Assembly (NCBI RefSeq): GCF_900156825.1
Contig: NZ_FTOV01000003.1
Location: 496,001 to 560,000 of the forward strand
From: Chryseobacterium gambrini
GTDB taxonomy: Bacteria; Bacteroidota; Bacteroidia; Flavobacteriales; Weeksellaceae
Reading direction: 5' to 3'
DNA: 64,000 bases
A model generated the notes under the pieces. The model made no database searches. It saw only the letters and a program-made list of their open reading frames with translations, and was not told the origin of the DNA. Position 1 is the first letter of the stretch; each line of letters begins with the position of its first letter. Shown here piece after piece: positions 29,024 through 38,287 of the stretch. Position numbers and translations under genes: made by a program.

Positions 29024-29350
29024 ATGTCAAAGTTAAAAATAAAAAGAGGAGATAACGTCATCGTAACTACAGGTAAGAAAGGTCTTAAAGGTGGTACAGG
29101 TGAAGTTATTGAAGTGATCAAAAAAGAAGGAAGAGACCCAAGAGTAGTAGTTGCAGGACTTAATATCGTTAAAAAACACGTTAAGCCTTCAGCTTCAAAT
29201 CCTCAAGGAGGAATCGTTGAAAGAGAAGCTTCTATTCATATCTCAAACGTAGCTTTAGTTGGAAAAGACGGAAAAGCTATCAAAGTAGGTTACAAAATCG
29301 AAGGAGATAAGAAAGTAAGAATCAACAAAAAAACGGGTGAAACTTTATAA
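29024..29350 (+). CDS. rplX: 50S ribosomal protein L24
   Basis: 108 residues; assembly initiator. KOW motif around KIKRGDNVIVTTGKKGLKG. Confidence 0.98.
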   Translation: MSKLKIKRGDNVIVTTGKKGLKGGTGEVIEVIKKEGRDPRVVVAGLNIVKKHVKPSASNPQGGIVEREASIHISNVALVGKDGKAIKVGYKIEGDKKVRINKKTGETL

Positions 29351-29363
29351 TTTTAAATAACAC

Positions 29364-29915
29364 ATGGAATATATAGCAAGACCCAAAAAAGCATATAAAG
29401 AAACGATTGTTCCTGCAATGATGGAAGAATTCGGATACAAGTCTGTAATGCAGGTACCCAGATTAGAGAAAATTGTTTTATCTCAAGGTTTAGGAGATGC
29501 TACAGCAGACAAAAAAATCATCGATTATGCTGTTGAAGAATTAACGAACATCACTGGTCAGAAGGCTGTAGGTACAATCTCTAAGAAAGACGAAGCTGCT
29601 TTCAAATTGAGAAAAGGAATGCCTGTAGGTGCTAAAGTTACACTAAGAGCTAACAAAATGTATGAGTTCTTAGACAGATTAACTTCTTCTGCATTGCCAA
29701 GAATCAGAGATTTCTCTGGAATCAAGGCTGATGGTTTCGATGGTAGAGGTAACTACAACTTAGGGATCACTGAGCAGATCATCTTCCCTGAGATCGTAAT
29801 CGACAAAGTGAAAAAAATCCAGGGGATGGACATCACTTTCGTTACTACAGCGAAAACAGATAAAGAAGCGAAAGCATTATTAACTCACTTCGGTTTACCA
29901 TTTAAAAAGAACTAA
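29364..29915 (+). CDS. rplE: 50S ribosomal protein L5
   Basis: 183 residues; 5S rRNA contact and bridge to S13. [21 protein letters not shown] marks the family (in part: [10 protein letters not shown]). Confidence 0.99.
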   Translation: MEYIARPKKAYKETIVPAMMEEFGYKSVMQVPRLEKIVLSQGLGDATADKKIIDYAVEELTNITGQKAVGTISKKDEAAFKLRKGMPVGAKVTLRANKMYEFLDRLTSSALPRIRDFSGIKADGFDGRGNYNLGITEQIIFPEIVIDKVKKIQGMDITFVTTAKTDKEAKALLTHFGLPFKKN

Positions 29916-29918
29916 GAA

Positions 29919-30188
29919 ATGGCTAAAGAATCAATGAAAGCGCGTGAGCGCAAAAGAGAAGCACTAGTTGCTAAATACGCTGCTAAAAGACAGGCTCTTA
30001 AAGAAGCTGGTGATTACGAAGGACTTCAAAAATTGCCTAAAAATGCTTCTCCTGTAAGATTACACAACAGATGTAAACTAACAGGTAGACCAAGAGGATA
30101 CATGAGAACGTTCGGTATTTCCAGAGTAACTTTCAGAGAAATGGCAAACAACGGTCTTATCCCGGGAGTTAAAAAAGCTAGTTGGTAA
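29919..30188 (+). CDS. rpsN: 30S ribosomal protein S14, zinc-free form
   Basis: 89 residues. It is the long form lacking the CxxC zinc ribbon (only one Cys, in [12 protein letters not shown]). Followed by a 145-base gap, the longest inside the spc section, with two hairpins. Confidence 0.98.
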   Translation: MAKESMKARERKREALVAKYAAKRQALKEAGDYEGLQKLPKNASPVRLHNRCKLTGRPRGYMRTFGISRVTFREMANNGLIPGVKKASW

Positions 30189-30207
30189 TAATTACTAATT
30201 AAAAATC

Positions 30208-30275
30208 GGGACAATTAAGTTGTCTGGATACTAAAGATAAAAATATCAGACCGAGATTTCTGAGGTCTGATATTT
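30208..30275 (+). other. two RNA hairpins between rpsN and rpsH
   Basis: First, GACAA (30210-30214) with TTGTC (30220-30224). Second, a perfect 12-bp stem AAATATCAGACC (30241-30252) with GGTCTGATATTT (30264-30275) and an 11-base loop. No U-run of terminator quality follows, and transcription must continue into rpsH. The element may be an attenuator, a processing site or a ribosomal-protein target. Confidence 0.7.
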
Positions 30276-30333
30276 TACTCTTCAAGTCCTTACAATACTG
30301 ATTGTTCTTTAACCAATAATTTATAAAAGAAAA

Positions 30334-30732
30334 ATGGTAACAGATCCAATTTCAGATTTCCTAACAAGAGTAAGGAACGCACAAAGCGCAGGCCACAAAG
30401 TGGTGGAAATTCCTGCATCGAAAATCAAAAAGGAGATTACTAAGATCTTATTCGATCAAGGGTATATCTTAAACTACAAGTTTGAAGATAGCGCTGTTCA
30501 GGGTACGATCAAAATCGCTTTAAAGTACGACAAACAAACCAACAAACCAGCTATCAAGTCTATCCAAAGAGCTTCTAGACCAGGTTTGAGACAGTACAAA
30601 GGTTCTACTGAACTTCCAAGAGTACTAAACGGTTTGGGTATTTCTATCATCTCTACTTCTAAAGGAGTAATGACTGACAAGAAAGCTAGAGAAGAAAAAG
30701 TAGGCGGTGAAGTAATCTGCTATGTTTATTAA
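30334..30732 (+). CDS. rpsH: 30S ribosomal protein S8
   Basis: 132 residues; binds 16S h21 and, in E. coli, represses the spc operon. TDPISDFLTRVRNAQ and the C-terminal GGEVICYVY are typical. The hairpin-bearing gap lies directly upstream. Confidence 0.99.
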   Translation: MVTDPISDFLTRVRNAQSAGHKVVEIPASKIKKEITKILFDQGYILNYKFEDSAVQGTIKIALKYDKQTNKPAIKSIQRASRPGLRQYKGSTELPRVLNGLGISIISTSKGVMTDKKAREEKVGGEVICYVY

Positions 30733-30749
30733 TTTTTAATCACAGGAAA

Positions 30750-31295
30750 ATGTCAAGAATTGGTAAAGCAATTATAACAGTTCCAGCAGGAGTTACTATC
30801 ACTGAAAAAGATGGTGTGGTAACTGTAAAAGGTCCTAAAGGAGAACTTTCTCAGGAACTTACAGCAGGAATTACTATAGAACAGAAAGATGGAGAACTGA
30901 ATGTAAACAGACCATCTGATGCTAAACAACATAAAGCGCTTCACGGTTTATACAGAGCGTTAATCAACAACATGATTGTTGGTGTAAACACAGGTTTCGA
31001 AAAGAAACTGGAATTAGTAGGGGTAGGATACAGAGCTTCTCACGCAGGTCAAAAACTTGAGTTAGCTTTAGGATTCTCTCACGGTATCGTATTGGAACTT
31101 CCAAGCGAAGTAAAAGTAGATACATTGACTGAAAAAGGTAAAAACCCAATTATTACTTTAACGTCTCACGACAACCAACTTCTAGGGATGGTAGCTGCAA
31201 AGATCCGTTCTTTCAGAAAGCCTGAACCATACAAAGGTAAAGGGGTAAGATTCGTAGGAGAAATTGTTAGACGTAAAGCTGGTAAATCTGCTTAA
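30750..31295 (+). CDS. rplF: 50S ribosomal protein L6
   Basis: 181 residues; two repeated domains near the sarcin-ricin loop. SRIGKAIITVPAGV at the start and PEPYKGKGVRF near the end. Confidence 0.99.
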   Translation: MSRIGKAIITVPAGVTITEKDGVVTVKGPKGELSQELTAGITIEQKDGELNVNRPSDAKQHKALHGLYRALINNMIVGVNTGFEKKLELVGVGYRASHAGQKLELALGFSHGIVLELPSEVKVDTLTEKGKNPIITLTSHDNQLLGMVAAKIRSFRKPEPYKGKGVRFVGEIVRRKAGKSA

Positions 31296-31310
31296 TAAAT
31301 TATAAGTATT

Positions 31311-31664
31311 ATGGCATTAAGTAAAGTAGAAAAAAGAATAAGAATCAAAAGAAGAGTAAGAGGAAAAATCTCCGGATCTTCTGAATTGCCAAGATTATCT
31401 GTATACAAAAGTAATAAGGAAATTTACGCTCAGTTAATCGACGATAACAGTGGAAAAACTTTAGCTTCTGCTTCTTCAAGAGAGAAAGGAGTTGACGCTA
31501 ACGGAACTAAGACTGAAGTTTCTGCTGCTGTAGGTAAGGCTATCGCTGCCAAAGCTATCGCTGCAGGAATCGAAAATATTGTATTTGATAGAAACGGATT
31601 CGTATATCACGGGAGAATTAAAGCTCTAGCTGATGGTGCGAGAGAAGGTGGACTTAAATTCTAA
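31311..31664 (+). CDS. rplR: 50S ribosomal protein L18
   Basis: 117 residues; 5S rRNA binder. Ends with the [23 protein letters not shown] signature (in part: [14 protein letters not shown]). Confidence 0.99.
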   Translation: MALSKVEKRIRIKRRVRGKISGSSELPRLSVYKSNKEIYAQLIDDNSGKTLASASSREKGVDANGTKTEVSAAVGKAIAAKAIAAGIENIVFDRNGFVYHGRIKALADGAREGGLKF

Positions 31665-31683
31665 TCATTAAATTTCGGAAAAT

Positions 31684-32205
31684 ATGTTAGGACTAGATAA
31701 TATAGAAAGAGTAAAACCGGGAGGATTAGAACTTAAAGATCGTCTCGTAGCTGTTAACAGAGTAACAAAAGTAACTAAAGGAGGTAGAGCTTTCGGATTC
31801 TCTGCTATCGTAGTTGTAGGTAACGAAGATGGAGTTATCGGTTACGGATTAGGAAAATCTAAAGAGGTTGCTTCTGCAATTGCTAAGGCAGTGGAAGACG
31901 CTAAGAAAAACCTTGTGAAAGTTCCTGTAATGAACCACACAATTCCTCACCAGACTACTGCTAGATACGGAGGTGCAGATATCTTCTTAAGACCTGCTTC
32001 TCATGGTACAGGACTTATCGCAGGAGGTGCGGTAAGAGCGGTACTTGAATCTGCTGGTATTCACGATATCCTTTCAAAATCTAAAGGATCTTCTAACCCT
32101 CACAACGTGGTGAAAGCTACTTTCAAAGCGTTATTGGATATCAGAAGACCTGAAGAAATCGCTAGAATGAGAGGAGTTTCTCTAAGTAAAGTGTTTAACG
32201 GTTAA
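31684..32205 (+). CDS. rpsE: 30S ribosomal protein S5
   Basis: 173 residues; decoding accuracy and mRNA helicase. [15 protein letters not shown] and the [15 protein letters not shown] segment are clear; the N-terminus is close to E. coli length. Confidence 0.99.
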   Translation: MLGLDNIERVKPGGLELKDRLVAVNRVTKVTKGGRAFGFSAIVVVGNEDGVIGYGLGKSKEVASAIAKAVEDAKKNLVKVPVMNHTIPHQTTARYGGADIFLRPASHGTGLIAGGAVRAVLESAGIHDILSKSKGSSNPHNVVKATFKALLDIRRPEEIARMRGVSLSKVFNG

Positions 32206-32216
32206 TATATAAAACA

Positions 32217-32393
32217 ATGGCAACAATCAAAGTAAAGCAAGTAAGAAGCGCTATTGGAAGAACAAAAACCCAAAAGAGAACGCTTGAAGCATTAGGATTT
32301 AAGAAACTTCACCAAGTTGTAGAACACGAAGCTACTCCTTCTATCTTAGGAATGATAGCTGCAGTTAGTCACTTACTTGAAGTTCAAAAATAA
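32217..32393 (+). CDS. rpmD: 50S ribosomal protein L30
   Basis: 58 residues (MATIKVKQVRSAIGRTKTQK...), standard length. VKQVRSAIGR and a C-terminal domain of one helix and strand fit L30. It fills the gap between rpsE and rplO. Confidence 0.97.
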   Translation: MATIKVKQVRSAIGRTKTQKRTLEALGFKKLHQVVEHEATPSILGMIAAVSHLLEVQK

Positions 32394-32412
32394 TTTTTAA
32401 AATAATTTTAAA

Positions 32413-32862
32413 ATGAATTTAAACAACATAAAGCCAGCTGCAGGATCTACTTTCAATTCAAAAAGAATTGGTAGAGGACAAGGTAGTGGAAAAGGAGGTA
32501 CTTCTACAAAAGGGCATAAAGGACAGAAAGCAAGAGCTGGTTATTCTCAGAAGATCGGTTTTGAAGGAGGTCAGATGCCTTTACAAAGAAGATTACCGAA
32601 ATTCGGATTCAAAAACGTAAACAGAAAAGAGTTTAGAGGGATTAACCTGGATACAATCCAGACTTTAATTGAAAATAAATCTATCACTGGAGATATTACA
32701 AGAGAGGTAATGATTGAGAATGGTTTAATTACTAAAAACGAATTAGTGAAAATTATGGGTAGAGGAGAATTGAAATCTGCGGTTTCAATCTCTGCTGACA
32801 AGTTCACTAAATCTGCTGAAGAGCTTATCGCTAAGGCAGGTGGAAAAGCAATTACCTTATAA
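32413..32862 (+). CDS. rplO: 50S ribosomal protein L15
   Basis: 149 residues; late assembly protein. RGQGSGKGGTSTKGHKGQKAR is the basic Gly-rich N-terminal arm (in part: GSGKGGTSTKGHKGQ). Confidence 0.98.
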   Translation: MNLNNIKPAAGSTFNSKRIGRGQGSGKGGTSTKGHKGQKARAGYSQKIGFEGGQMPLQRRLPKFGFKNVNRKEFRGINLDTIQTLIENKSITGDITREVMIENGLITKNELVKIMGRGELKSAVSISADKFTKSAEELIAKAGGKAITL

Positions 32863-32871
32863 TAATCACTA

Positions 32872-34251
32872 ATGAAAGAATTTATACAAACCCTCAAAAA
32901 TATTTGGAGTCTTAAAGAACTTAGAGATAAAATTATCTTTACTTTAGGAATTATCCTTGTGTATAGATTCGCATCTTATATCTCATTACCTGCAATTAAC
33001 CTTGCGGAAGTAGGAGATCTCTTAGAGCATTATAAAAATCAAGGCGGTAACAAGCAAGGGGCAGGTCTCCTTGGCTTGCTTTCGTCGTTTACGGGGGGAG
33101 CTTTCAGCCACGCTTCCGTAATGGCGTTAGGTATCATGCCTTATATTTCTGCTTCTATTATTGTTCAGTTGATGGGAATGGCTATTCCTTATCTTCAGAA
33201 GCTTCAGAAAGATGGAGAGTCTGGTAGAAATACTTTGAACCAGATCACAAGATGGTTAACAATCGGAGTTTGTCTTGTACAGGCGCCTTCTTATTTAACA
33301 TCGATCACTCAGTTGTTTTTACCGTATGCTCAGTTCTCATCTGCATATTATGTAGAGCCAAATTCTATCATGTTCTGGTTGCCAAGTATTGTTATTTTGG
33401 TTGCCGGTTCAGTATTCGCAATGTGGTTAGGTGAAAAAATCACCGACAAAGGTATCGGGAATGGTATCTCTATCCTTATTATGGTGGGGATTCTTTCAAG
33501 ATTACCGGAAGCATTCGTTCAGGAAATGGCAGTGCAGAACGGAAAAGGAGGAATGGGGTCTATCATGATCCTTATTGAAGTAATTTTCTGGATGTTGGTT
33601 GTTCTTTTAGCAGTAGTATTATCTGTTGCTGTAAGAAAAATCCCGATCCAGTACGTAAGCAGAGCTCAGGCAAGAGGAGGTGTAAACAGAAATCTTATGC
33701 AGGGAGCGAGACAGTGGATTCCATTGAAAGTTAATGCTGCCGGTGTAATGCCAATTATCTTTGCTCAGGCATTGATGTTCGTACCGGGTTTATTAACGAA
33801 AGTAGATGAGTCCAATACTTTTCTTGCAGGTTTCAAGAATGTTTTTAGCTGGCAGTACAACGTATTGTTTGCGCTATTAATTATTATCTTCTCGTTTTTC
33901 TATACTGCAATTACAATTCCGGTGAACCAGATGGCTGATGATTTGAAGAGAAACGGAGGTTTAGTACCGAAAGTAAGACCGGGAAAAGAGACGGCTGATT
34001 ATTTAGATGATATTTTATCAAAAATTACCTTGCCAGGTGCAATATTTTTGTCTATCTTTGCAATCCTTCCAGCAATTGTGCATGGAACCTTTGTTCAGAC
34101 AGATGCGTTCGCCCTATTTTTCGGGGGAACATCACTATTGATTATGGTTGGAGTAATTTTAGATACCGTTCAACAGATTAATACTTATCTGCTGAACCAT
34201 CACTATGATGGGTTAATGCAGTCTAAATTATCAAGAACGACTGGATATTAA
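32872..34251 (+). CDS. secY: protein translocase subunit SecY
   Basis: 459 residues with ten membrane helices; central channel of the Sec translocon. The plug/TM2 region with GLLGLLSSFTGGA, SGRNTLNQITRWLT and the C-terminal loops are recognisable. Compared with E. coli it carries an insertion in the first periplasmic loop (KNQGGNKQGAG). Located 9 bases after rplO. Confidence 0.98.
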   Translation: MKEFIQTLKNIWSLKELRDKIIFTLGIILVYRFASYISLPAINLAEVGDLLEHYKNQGGNKQGAGLLGLLSSFTGGAFSHASVMALGIMPYISASIIVQLMGMAIPYLQKLQKDGESGRNTLNQITRWLTIGVCLVQAPSYLTSITQLFLPYAQFSSAYYVEPNSIMFWLPSIVILVAGSVFAMWLGEKITDKGIGNGISILIMVGILSRLPEAFVQEMAVQNGKGGMGSIMILIEVIFWMLVVLLAVVLSVAVRKIPIQYVSRAQARGGVNRNLMQGARQWIPLKVNAAGVMPIIFAQALMFVPGLLTKVDESNTFLAGFKNVFSWQYNVLFALLIIIFSFFYTAITIPVNQMADDLKRNGGLVPKVRPGKETADYLDDILSKITLPGAIFLSIFAILPAIVHGTFVQTDAFALFFGGTSLLIMVGVILDTVQQINTYLLNHHYDGLMQSKLSRTTGY

Positions 34252-34254
34252 TTT

Positions 34255-34470
34255 ATGGCGAAACAAAAACATATTGAACAAGACGGCGTTATTACGGAAG
34301 CACTTTCGAACGCTCAGTTCCGTGTAGAGCTTGAAAATGGGCATGTTCTCATCGCTCATATTTCTGGTAAAATGCGAATGCATTATATTAAACTTTTACC
34401 TGGTGATAAGGTGAAATTAGAAATGTCTCCCTATGATTTAACGAAAGGGAGAATTACATTTAGATATTAA
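34255..34470 (+). CDS. infA: translation initiation factor IF-1
   Basis: 71 residues, OB fold binding the ribosomal A site. The core [23 protein letters not shown] and the C-terminal [12 protein letters not shown] are conserved (in part: [13 protein letters not shown]). Three bases after secY. Confidence 0.98.
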   Translation: MAKQKHIEQDGVITEALSNAQFRVELENGHVLIAHISGKMRMHYIKLLPGDKVKLEMSPYDLTKGRITFRY

Positions 34471-34471
34471 A

Positions 34472-34514
34472 AACAATCTGCCAAATGGAGCGCGTGTTCC
34501 ATTTGGCTATTGTT
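34472..34514 (+). other. strong RNA hairpin between infA and rpmJ
   Basis: GCCAAATGGA (34480-34489) pairs perfectly with 34498-34507 around an 8-base loop; AACAAT (34472-34477) and ATTGTT (34509-34514) extend the stem past a small bulge. No U-run follows (A-rich instead), so it is not a simple terminator. It is the leader of the alpha-type gene set rpmJ-rpsM-rpsK-rpsD-rpoA-rplQ. Confidence 0.8.
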
Positions 34515-34534
34515 AAAAAATAAATACTATCAAA

Positions 34535-34651
34535 ATGAAAGTAAGAGCATCAATTAAAAAAAGAAGCGCTGATTGCAAAATCGTACGCAGAAAAGGTGTA
34601 CTATTCGTAATCAACAAAAAGAACCCAAAATTTAAACAAAGACAAGGCTAA
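34535..34651 (+). CDS. rpmJ: 50S ribosomal protein L36, zinc-free form
   Basis: 38 residues: [20 protein letters not shown] then [18 protein letters not shown]. Of the four zinc ligands of the classic protein (three Cys and one His) only one Cys remains, so this is the zinc-independent form. Follows the hairpin at 34472-34514. Confidence 0.95.
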   Translation: MKVRASIKKRSADCKIVRRKGVLFVINKKNPKFKQRQG

Positions 34652-34660
34652 AATTAAATT

Positions 34661-35038
34661 ATGGCGAGAATTTCAGGTATTGATTTACCAAAAAACAAAA
34701 GAGGCGTTATCGGTTTAACTTACATCTACGGGGTGGGAAGAAGCACTGCTTCAGAAATCCTTAAAGCTGCCGGTATCAGCGAAGACAAGAAAGTCAACGA
34801 ATGGAATGACGATGAATTGGCTGCAATCAGAACATACATCTCTGAAAACGTAAAAGTAGAAGGAGAATTAAGATCTGAAGTGCAATTGAACATTAAGAGA
34901 TTAATGGACATAGGATGCCAACGAGGAATACGTCACAGACTTGGATTACCTTTAAGAGGCCAGAGAACGAAAAACAACTCTAGAACCCGTAAAGGAAAGA
35001 GAAAAACTGTTGCTAACAAGAAAAAAGCTAGTAAATAA
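34661..35038 (+). CDS. rpsM: 30S ribosomal protein S13
   Basis: 125 residues; head of the 30S and contacts to L5. [25 protein letters not shown] and the basic tail [21 protein letters not shown] identify it (in part: [12 protein letters not shown]). Confidence 0.99.
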   Translation: MARISGIDLPKNKRGVIGLTYIYGVGRSTASEILKAAGISEDKKVNEWNDDELAAIRTYISENVKVEGELRSEVQLNIKRLMDIGCQRGIRHRLGLPLRGQRTKNNSRTRKGKRKTVANKKKASK

Positions 35039-35050
35039 TCGTTAGGAATT

Positions 35051-35440
35051 ATGGCAAAACAAACTAAAGTAGTTAAGAAAAGAAAAGTAAAAGTTGAAGC
35101 TATTGGTGAAGCTCATATTCAGGCTTCTTTCAATAACATCATCATTTCTTTAACAAATAAAAACGGAGAGGTTATCTCTTGGGCTTCTGCCGGTAAAATG
35201 GGTTTCAGAGGTTCTAAAAAGAATACTCCATTTGCTGCTCAGATGGCAGCTGAAAATTGCTCTGCTGTAGCTCACGAAGCTGGATTAAGAAGAGTAAAGG
35301 TGTTTGTGAAAGGTCCGGGTGCAGGTAGAGAATCTGCAATCAGATCTATCCACAATTCAGGAATTGAAGTTAGCGAAATCATTGATGTGACTCCTATGCC
35401 GCACAATGGATGTAGACCACCAAAAAGAAGAAGAGTTTAA
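35051..35440 (+). CDS. rpsK: 30S ribosomal protein S11
   Basis: 129 residues; platform protein. [32 protein letters not shown] and the end [13 protein letters not shown] are conserved (quoted in short parts). Confidence 0.99.
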   Translation: MAKQTKVVKKRKVKVEAIGEAHIQASFNNIIISLTNKNGEVISWASAGKMGFRGSKKNTPFAAQMAAENCSAVAHEAGLRRVKVFVKGPGAGRESAIRSIHNSGIEVSEIIDVTPMPHNGCRPPKRRRV

Positions 35441-35459
35441 TTTTTAGAATTTACCCATT

Positions 35460-36068
35460 ATGGCAAGATATATTGGACCTAAAACTAAGATTGCTAGAAA
35501 GTTTGGTGCTGCAATCTACGGAGATGATAAAAACTTCGAGAAAAGAAAAAACCAACCGCCAGGACAACACGGTCCTAACAAAAGAAGAGGTGCTAAAAAA
35601 TCTGAATACGCAGTTCAGTTAGCTGAAAAGCAAAAAGCTAAATATACTTACGGTATTTTAGAAAGACAGTTTGCTAACTTATTCGACAAAGCACACAGAA
35701 GTAAAGGGGTAACAGGTGAAGTTCTATTACAACTTTGCGAATCCAGATTGGATAACGTAGTATACAGATTAGGTTTTGCTAAAACAAGATCTGCTGCTAG
35801 ACAGCTTGTTTCTCACAGACACATTACTGTGAACGGAGAGCTGGTAAATATTCCATCTTATTTGCTAAAAGCAGGTGATGTAATTGCGGTAAGAGAAAAG
35901 TCTAAGTCTCTTGAAGTGGTTACAAACGCATTAGCTTCTAAAGCAAATTATGAGTGGTTACAATTCAACGATGAGAAGAAAGAAGGTACTTTCGTTTCTG
36001 CTCCTGAGAGAATCCAAATTCCGGAAGACATCAAGGAACAGCTTATCGTCGAACTTTACTCTAAATAA
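35460..36068 (+). CDS. rpsD: 30S ribosomal protein S4
   Basis: 202 residues; 16S assembly initiator and, in E. coli, repressor of the alpha operon. S4 RNA-binding domain with [20 protein letters not shown] (part) and HITVNG. The N-terminal region lacks the Cys zinc cluster found in some S4 paralogs. Confidence 0.99.
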   Translation: MARYIGPKTKIARKFGAAIYGDDKNFEKRKNQPPGQHGPNKRRGAKKSEYAVQLAEKQKAKYTYGILERQFANLFDKAHRSKGVTGEVLLQLCESRLDNVVYRLGFAKTRSAARQLVSHRHITVNGELVNIPSYLLKAGDVIAVREKSKSLEVVTNALASKANYEWLQFNDEKKEGTFVSAPERIQIPEDIKEQLIVELYSK

Positions 36069-36101
36069 TTTTTTAATCAAATTTTTGCTCAACCCAATAA
36101 T

Positions 36102-37097
36102 ATGGCAATTTTACAATTCATAAAACCCGATAAAGTAATTTTACTTAACTCTGATGAATTTAGAGGTCAGTTTGAATTCAGACCACTAGAACCAGGTTTC
36201 GGGCTTACAATCGGTAATGCTTTGAGAAGAGTGTTGCTTTCTTCTCTGGAAGGATATGCTATTTCATCTATCAAAATAGAAGGTGTAGAGCACGAATTTT
36301 CAACTATTCCAGGAGTAATCGAAGACGTTACCGAAATTATTCTTAACCTTAAGCAAGTAAGATTAAAAGCTACGGCAGAAAACCAGTCTAATGAGCAGGT
36401 TGTTGCCAAAGTTTCGGGGCAGACGGTTATTACTGCTGGTGATTTAGGGAAGTCTGTCAACGGATTTGAGGTGCTAAACCCGGATTTGGTGATCTGCAAC
36501 CTGAACAGTGATGTAACTTTCGAAATTACTTTCAATATAGAAAAAGGAAGAGGGTATGTTCCTTCTGAACAAAATAAGTCAAACAATGCACCGGTAGGTA
36601 CTATTGCGATAGACTCTATTTTCACGCCAATCAAGAAAGTACAGTATAGCATTGAAAATTATCGTGTAGAGCAAAAAACAGACTACGAAAAACTTGTATT
36701 AGATATAGAAACTGACGGATCTATCAGTCCTCAGAATGCTTTAACAGAAGCTTCTAAGATATTAATTTATCACTTCATGCTGTTCTCTGATGAGAGAATC
36801 ACGCTTGAAACGGAAGCCGTAAAAGCATCTATCCAATATGATGAGGAAACTCTTCATACAAGACAACTCCTTAAGTCTAAATTAGCAGATATGGATCTTT
36901 CCGTAAGAGCCCTTAACTGTCTGAAAGCGGCTGAAGTGGAAACTCTTGGAGAATTGGTTTCTTACAGTAAGTCTGATTTGATGAAATTCAGAAATTTTGG
37001 TAAAAAATCTTTGACAGAACTAGAAGAATTAGTGCATTCAAAAGGTCTTAACTTCGGTTTCGACGTTGCAAAATATAAGTTAGACGCTGATAAATAA
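36102..37097 (+). CDS. rpoA: RNA polymerase alpha subunit
   Basis: 331 residues. N-terminal assembly domain ([22 protein letters not shown] in part) and C-terminal DNA/activator-binding domain with [15 protein letters not shown] and the [12 protein letters not shown] helix. Lies between rpsD and rplQ as in the classical alpha operon. Confidence 0.99.
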   Translation: MAILQFIKPDKVILLNSDEFRGQFEFRPLEPGFGLTIGNALRRVLLSSLEGYAISSIKIEGVEHEFSTIPGVIEDVTEIILNLKQVRLKATAENQSNEQVVAKVSGQTVITAGDLGKSVNGFEVLNPDLVICNLNSDVTFEITFNIEKGRGYVPSEQNKSNNAPVGTIAIDSIFTPIKKVQYSIENYRVEQKTDYEKLVLDIETDGSISPQNALTEASKILIYHFMLFSDERITLETEAVKASIQYDEETLHTRQLLKSKLADMDLSVRALNCLKAAEVETLGELVSYSKSDLMKFRNFGKKSLTELEELVHSKGLNFGFDVAKYKLDADK

Positions 37098-37103
37098 TTA
37101 ATA

Positions 37104-37628
37104 ATGAGACACGGTAAAAAATTCAATCACTTAGGAAGAACAGCTTCTCACAGAAGTGCTATGCTTTCTAATATGGCTTGTTCTCTAATTGAGCATAAAA
37201 GAATCAACACTACTGTTGCTAAAGCTAAAGCTTTGAGAGTATATGTTGAGCCTCTATTAACAAAAGCAAAAGAAGATACTACACACAACAGAAGAATTGT
37301 TTTTTCATATCTTCAAAATAAAGAAGCAGTTGCTGAATTGTTCAGAACTGTAGCTCCAAAAATCGCTGAGAGAAACGGTGGTTATACAAGAATCATCAAG
37401 ACAGGATTCAGACCAGGTGATGCTGCTGATACTGCTCTTATCGAATTGGTAGACTTCAACGAGCTTTACAATCCAAATGCGGAAGAGAAAAAAGCGACAA
37501 GAAGAAGCAGAAGATCTGCAACAGCTAAGAAAGAAGCTGTAGTAGCTGAAGCTCCTGTAGTAGAAGAAAAAGCTGCTGAGCCAACGGCTGAAGCTGCAGA
37601 TTCTACTGAAGAAAAAACTGAAGAATAA
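37104..37628 (+). CDS. rplQ: 50S ribosomal protein L17 with acidic C-terminal extension
   Basis: 174 residues. The first about 115 are a normal L17 ([20 protein letters not shown]), at the tunnel exit. About 50 extra residues follow, first basic ([12 protein letters not shown]) then Glu/Ala-rich and acidic. Such tails occur in Bacteroidota L17; a role is unknown. Last gene of the super-operon. Confidence 0.98.
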   Translation: MRHGKKFNHLGRTASHRSAMLSNMACSLIEHKRINTTVAKAKALRVYVEPLLTKAKEDTTHNRRIVFSYLQNKEAVAELFRTVAPKIAERNGGYTRIIKTGFRPGDAADTALIELVDFNELYNPNAEEKKATRRSRRSATAKKEAVVAEAPVVEEKAAEPTAEAADSTEEKTEE

Positions 37629-37650
37629 TATTCATCAGATATAAAAAGAA

Positions 37651-37680
37651 AAACCGTTCAGATTGCTGAACGGTTTTTTT
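37651..37680. terminator. terminator of the ribosomal super-operon
   Basis: AAACCGTTCAG (37651-37661) pairs with CTGAACGGTTT (37666-37676) around ATTG, followed by T8. The minus strand also ends in a T-rich tract, so it can serve the lipoprotein gene at 37686. Confidence 0.93.
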
Positions 37681-37685
37681 ATGTT

Positions 37686-38105
37686 TTATATTTTAGTTTT
37701 TACAAGCTGTATGATGTTGTTCCCCTGATCCAGAATTAAGCTGTCTCTTTTCACGGTAGCCTTCATATCCATTTTTTCGTAAGTTGTTTCATTTCCTTTG
37801 GATTCTACTTTATTTAATATGAAAGTTTTATTATTGCTTCTTATGCTCATTGTTTTTTCCGGATAATTAAAAACCACTTTTGCGAGGCTTCCATCGGTAG
37901 CTTTGTATACATAATCTGTTTTTATACTTTTCTTACCATTAATATCCGTATCATAACTTATTGTAGAGTCTACTTTACCGTTATCTGCCAAAATGGCTTC
38001 CGAATCGTTAGCTTTTATAACATTTTTATTCCCTTCTTCACTTTTTTTACAGCTTAACAACGATAGAGAAATCGCTGAAATAGCGATGAAAAGTACATTT
38101 TTCAT
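37686..38105 (-). CDS. small lipoprotein, unknown
   Basis: 139 residues with a type II signal (MKNVLFIAISAISLSLLSC, lipobox Cys19) and a charged linker (KKSEEGNKN). The rest is a series of beta strands with YEKMDMKATVKRDSLILDQG, possibly a small barrel. No family recognised. Convergent with the ribosomal operon and divergent from the response regulator. Confidence 0.75.
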   Translation of the reverse strand: MKNVLFIAISAISLSLLSCKKSEEGNKNVIKANDSEAILADNGKVDSTISYDTDINGKKSIKTDYVYKATDGSLAKVVFNYPEKTMSIRSNNKTFILNKVESKGNETTYEKMDMKATVKRDSLILDQGNNIIQLVKTKI

Positions 38106-38218
38106 GATTTTAATTTTTTAATATATTGATTGTTAAATATTTTCGTTTGTAAAATAATTTTTACTAAATTTAATAAAAACAAAAACTAAACCAAAAAGCC
38201 ATGAACTCAAACTCTGAA

Positions 38219-38238
38219 AATTACACAAAAGGGTAATT
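38219..38238 (+). promoter_or_regulatory. dyad operator upstream of response-regulator operon
   Basis: AATTACACAAAAGGGTAATT: arms AATTAC and GTAATT separated by 8 bases. The same 20-mer, inverted with one difference, occurs at 41122-41141 before the lipoprotein gene. Both are followed, 21 bases later, by a GAnnTTTG -7 element. Confidence 0.7.
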
Positions 38239-38267
38239 GACTCTGTTTTGTTTTCTGTTGAAATTTG
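38237..38267 (+). promoter_or_regulatory. promoter of the two-component operon
   Basis: TTGAC begins at 38237 inside the dyad; 20 bases after the TTG comes GAAATTTG at 38260-38267, a one-base variant of TAnnTTTG. A weak -7 plus an overlapping dyad is what an activator-dependent promoter looks like. Confidence 0.55.
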
Positions 38268-38287
38268 TCTTAAACAAAATTACCGAC

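Noticed and set aside
34472..34514. infA-rpmJ hairpin as a Rho-independent terminator
   Set aside because: The stem is followed by A-rich sequence rather than T, and essential genes lie directly downstream.
38237..38287. Upstream extension of the response-regulator frame
   Set aside because: It covers the dyad and promoter, and the receiver domain begins properly at ATG 38288.
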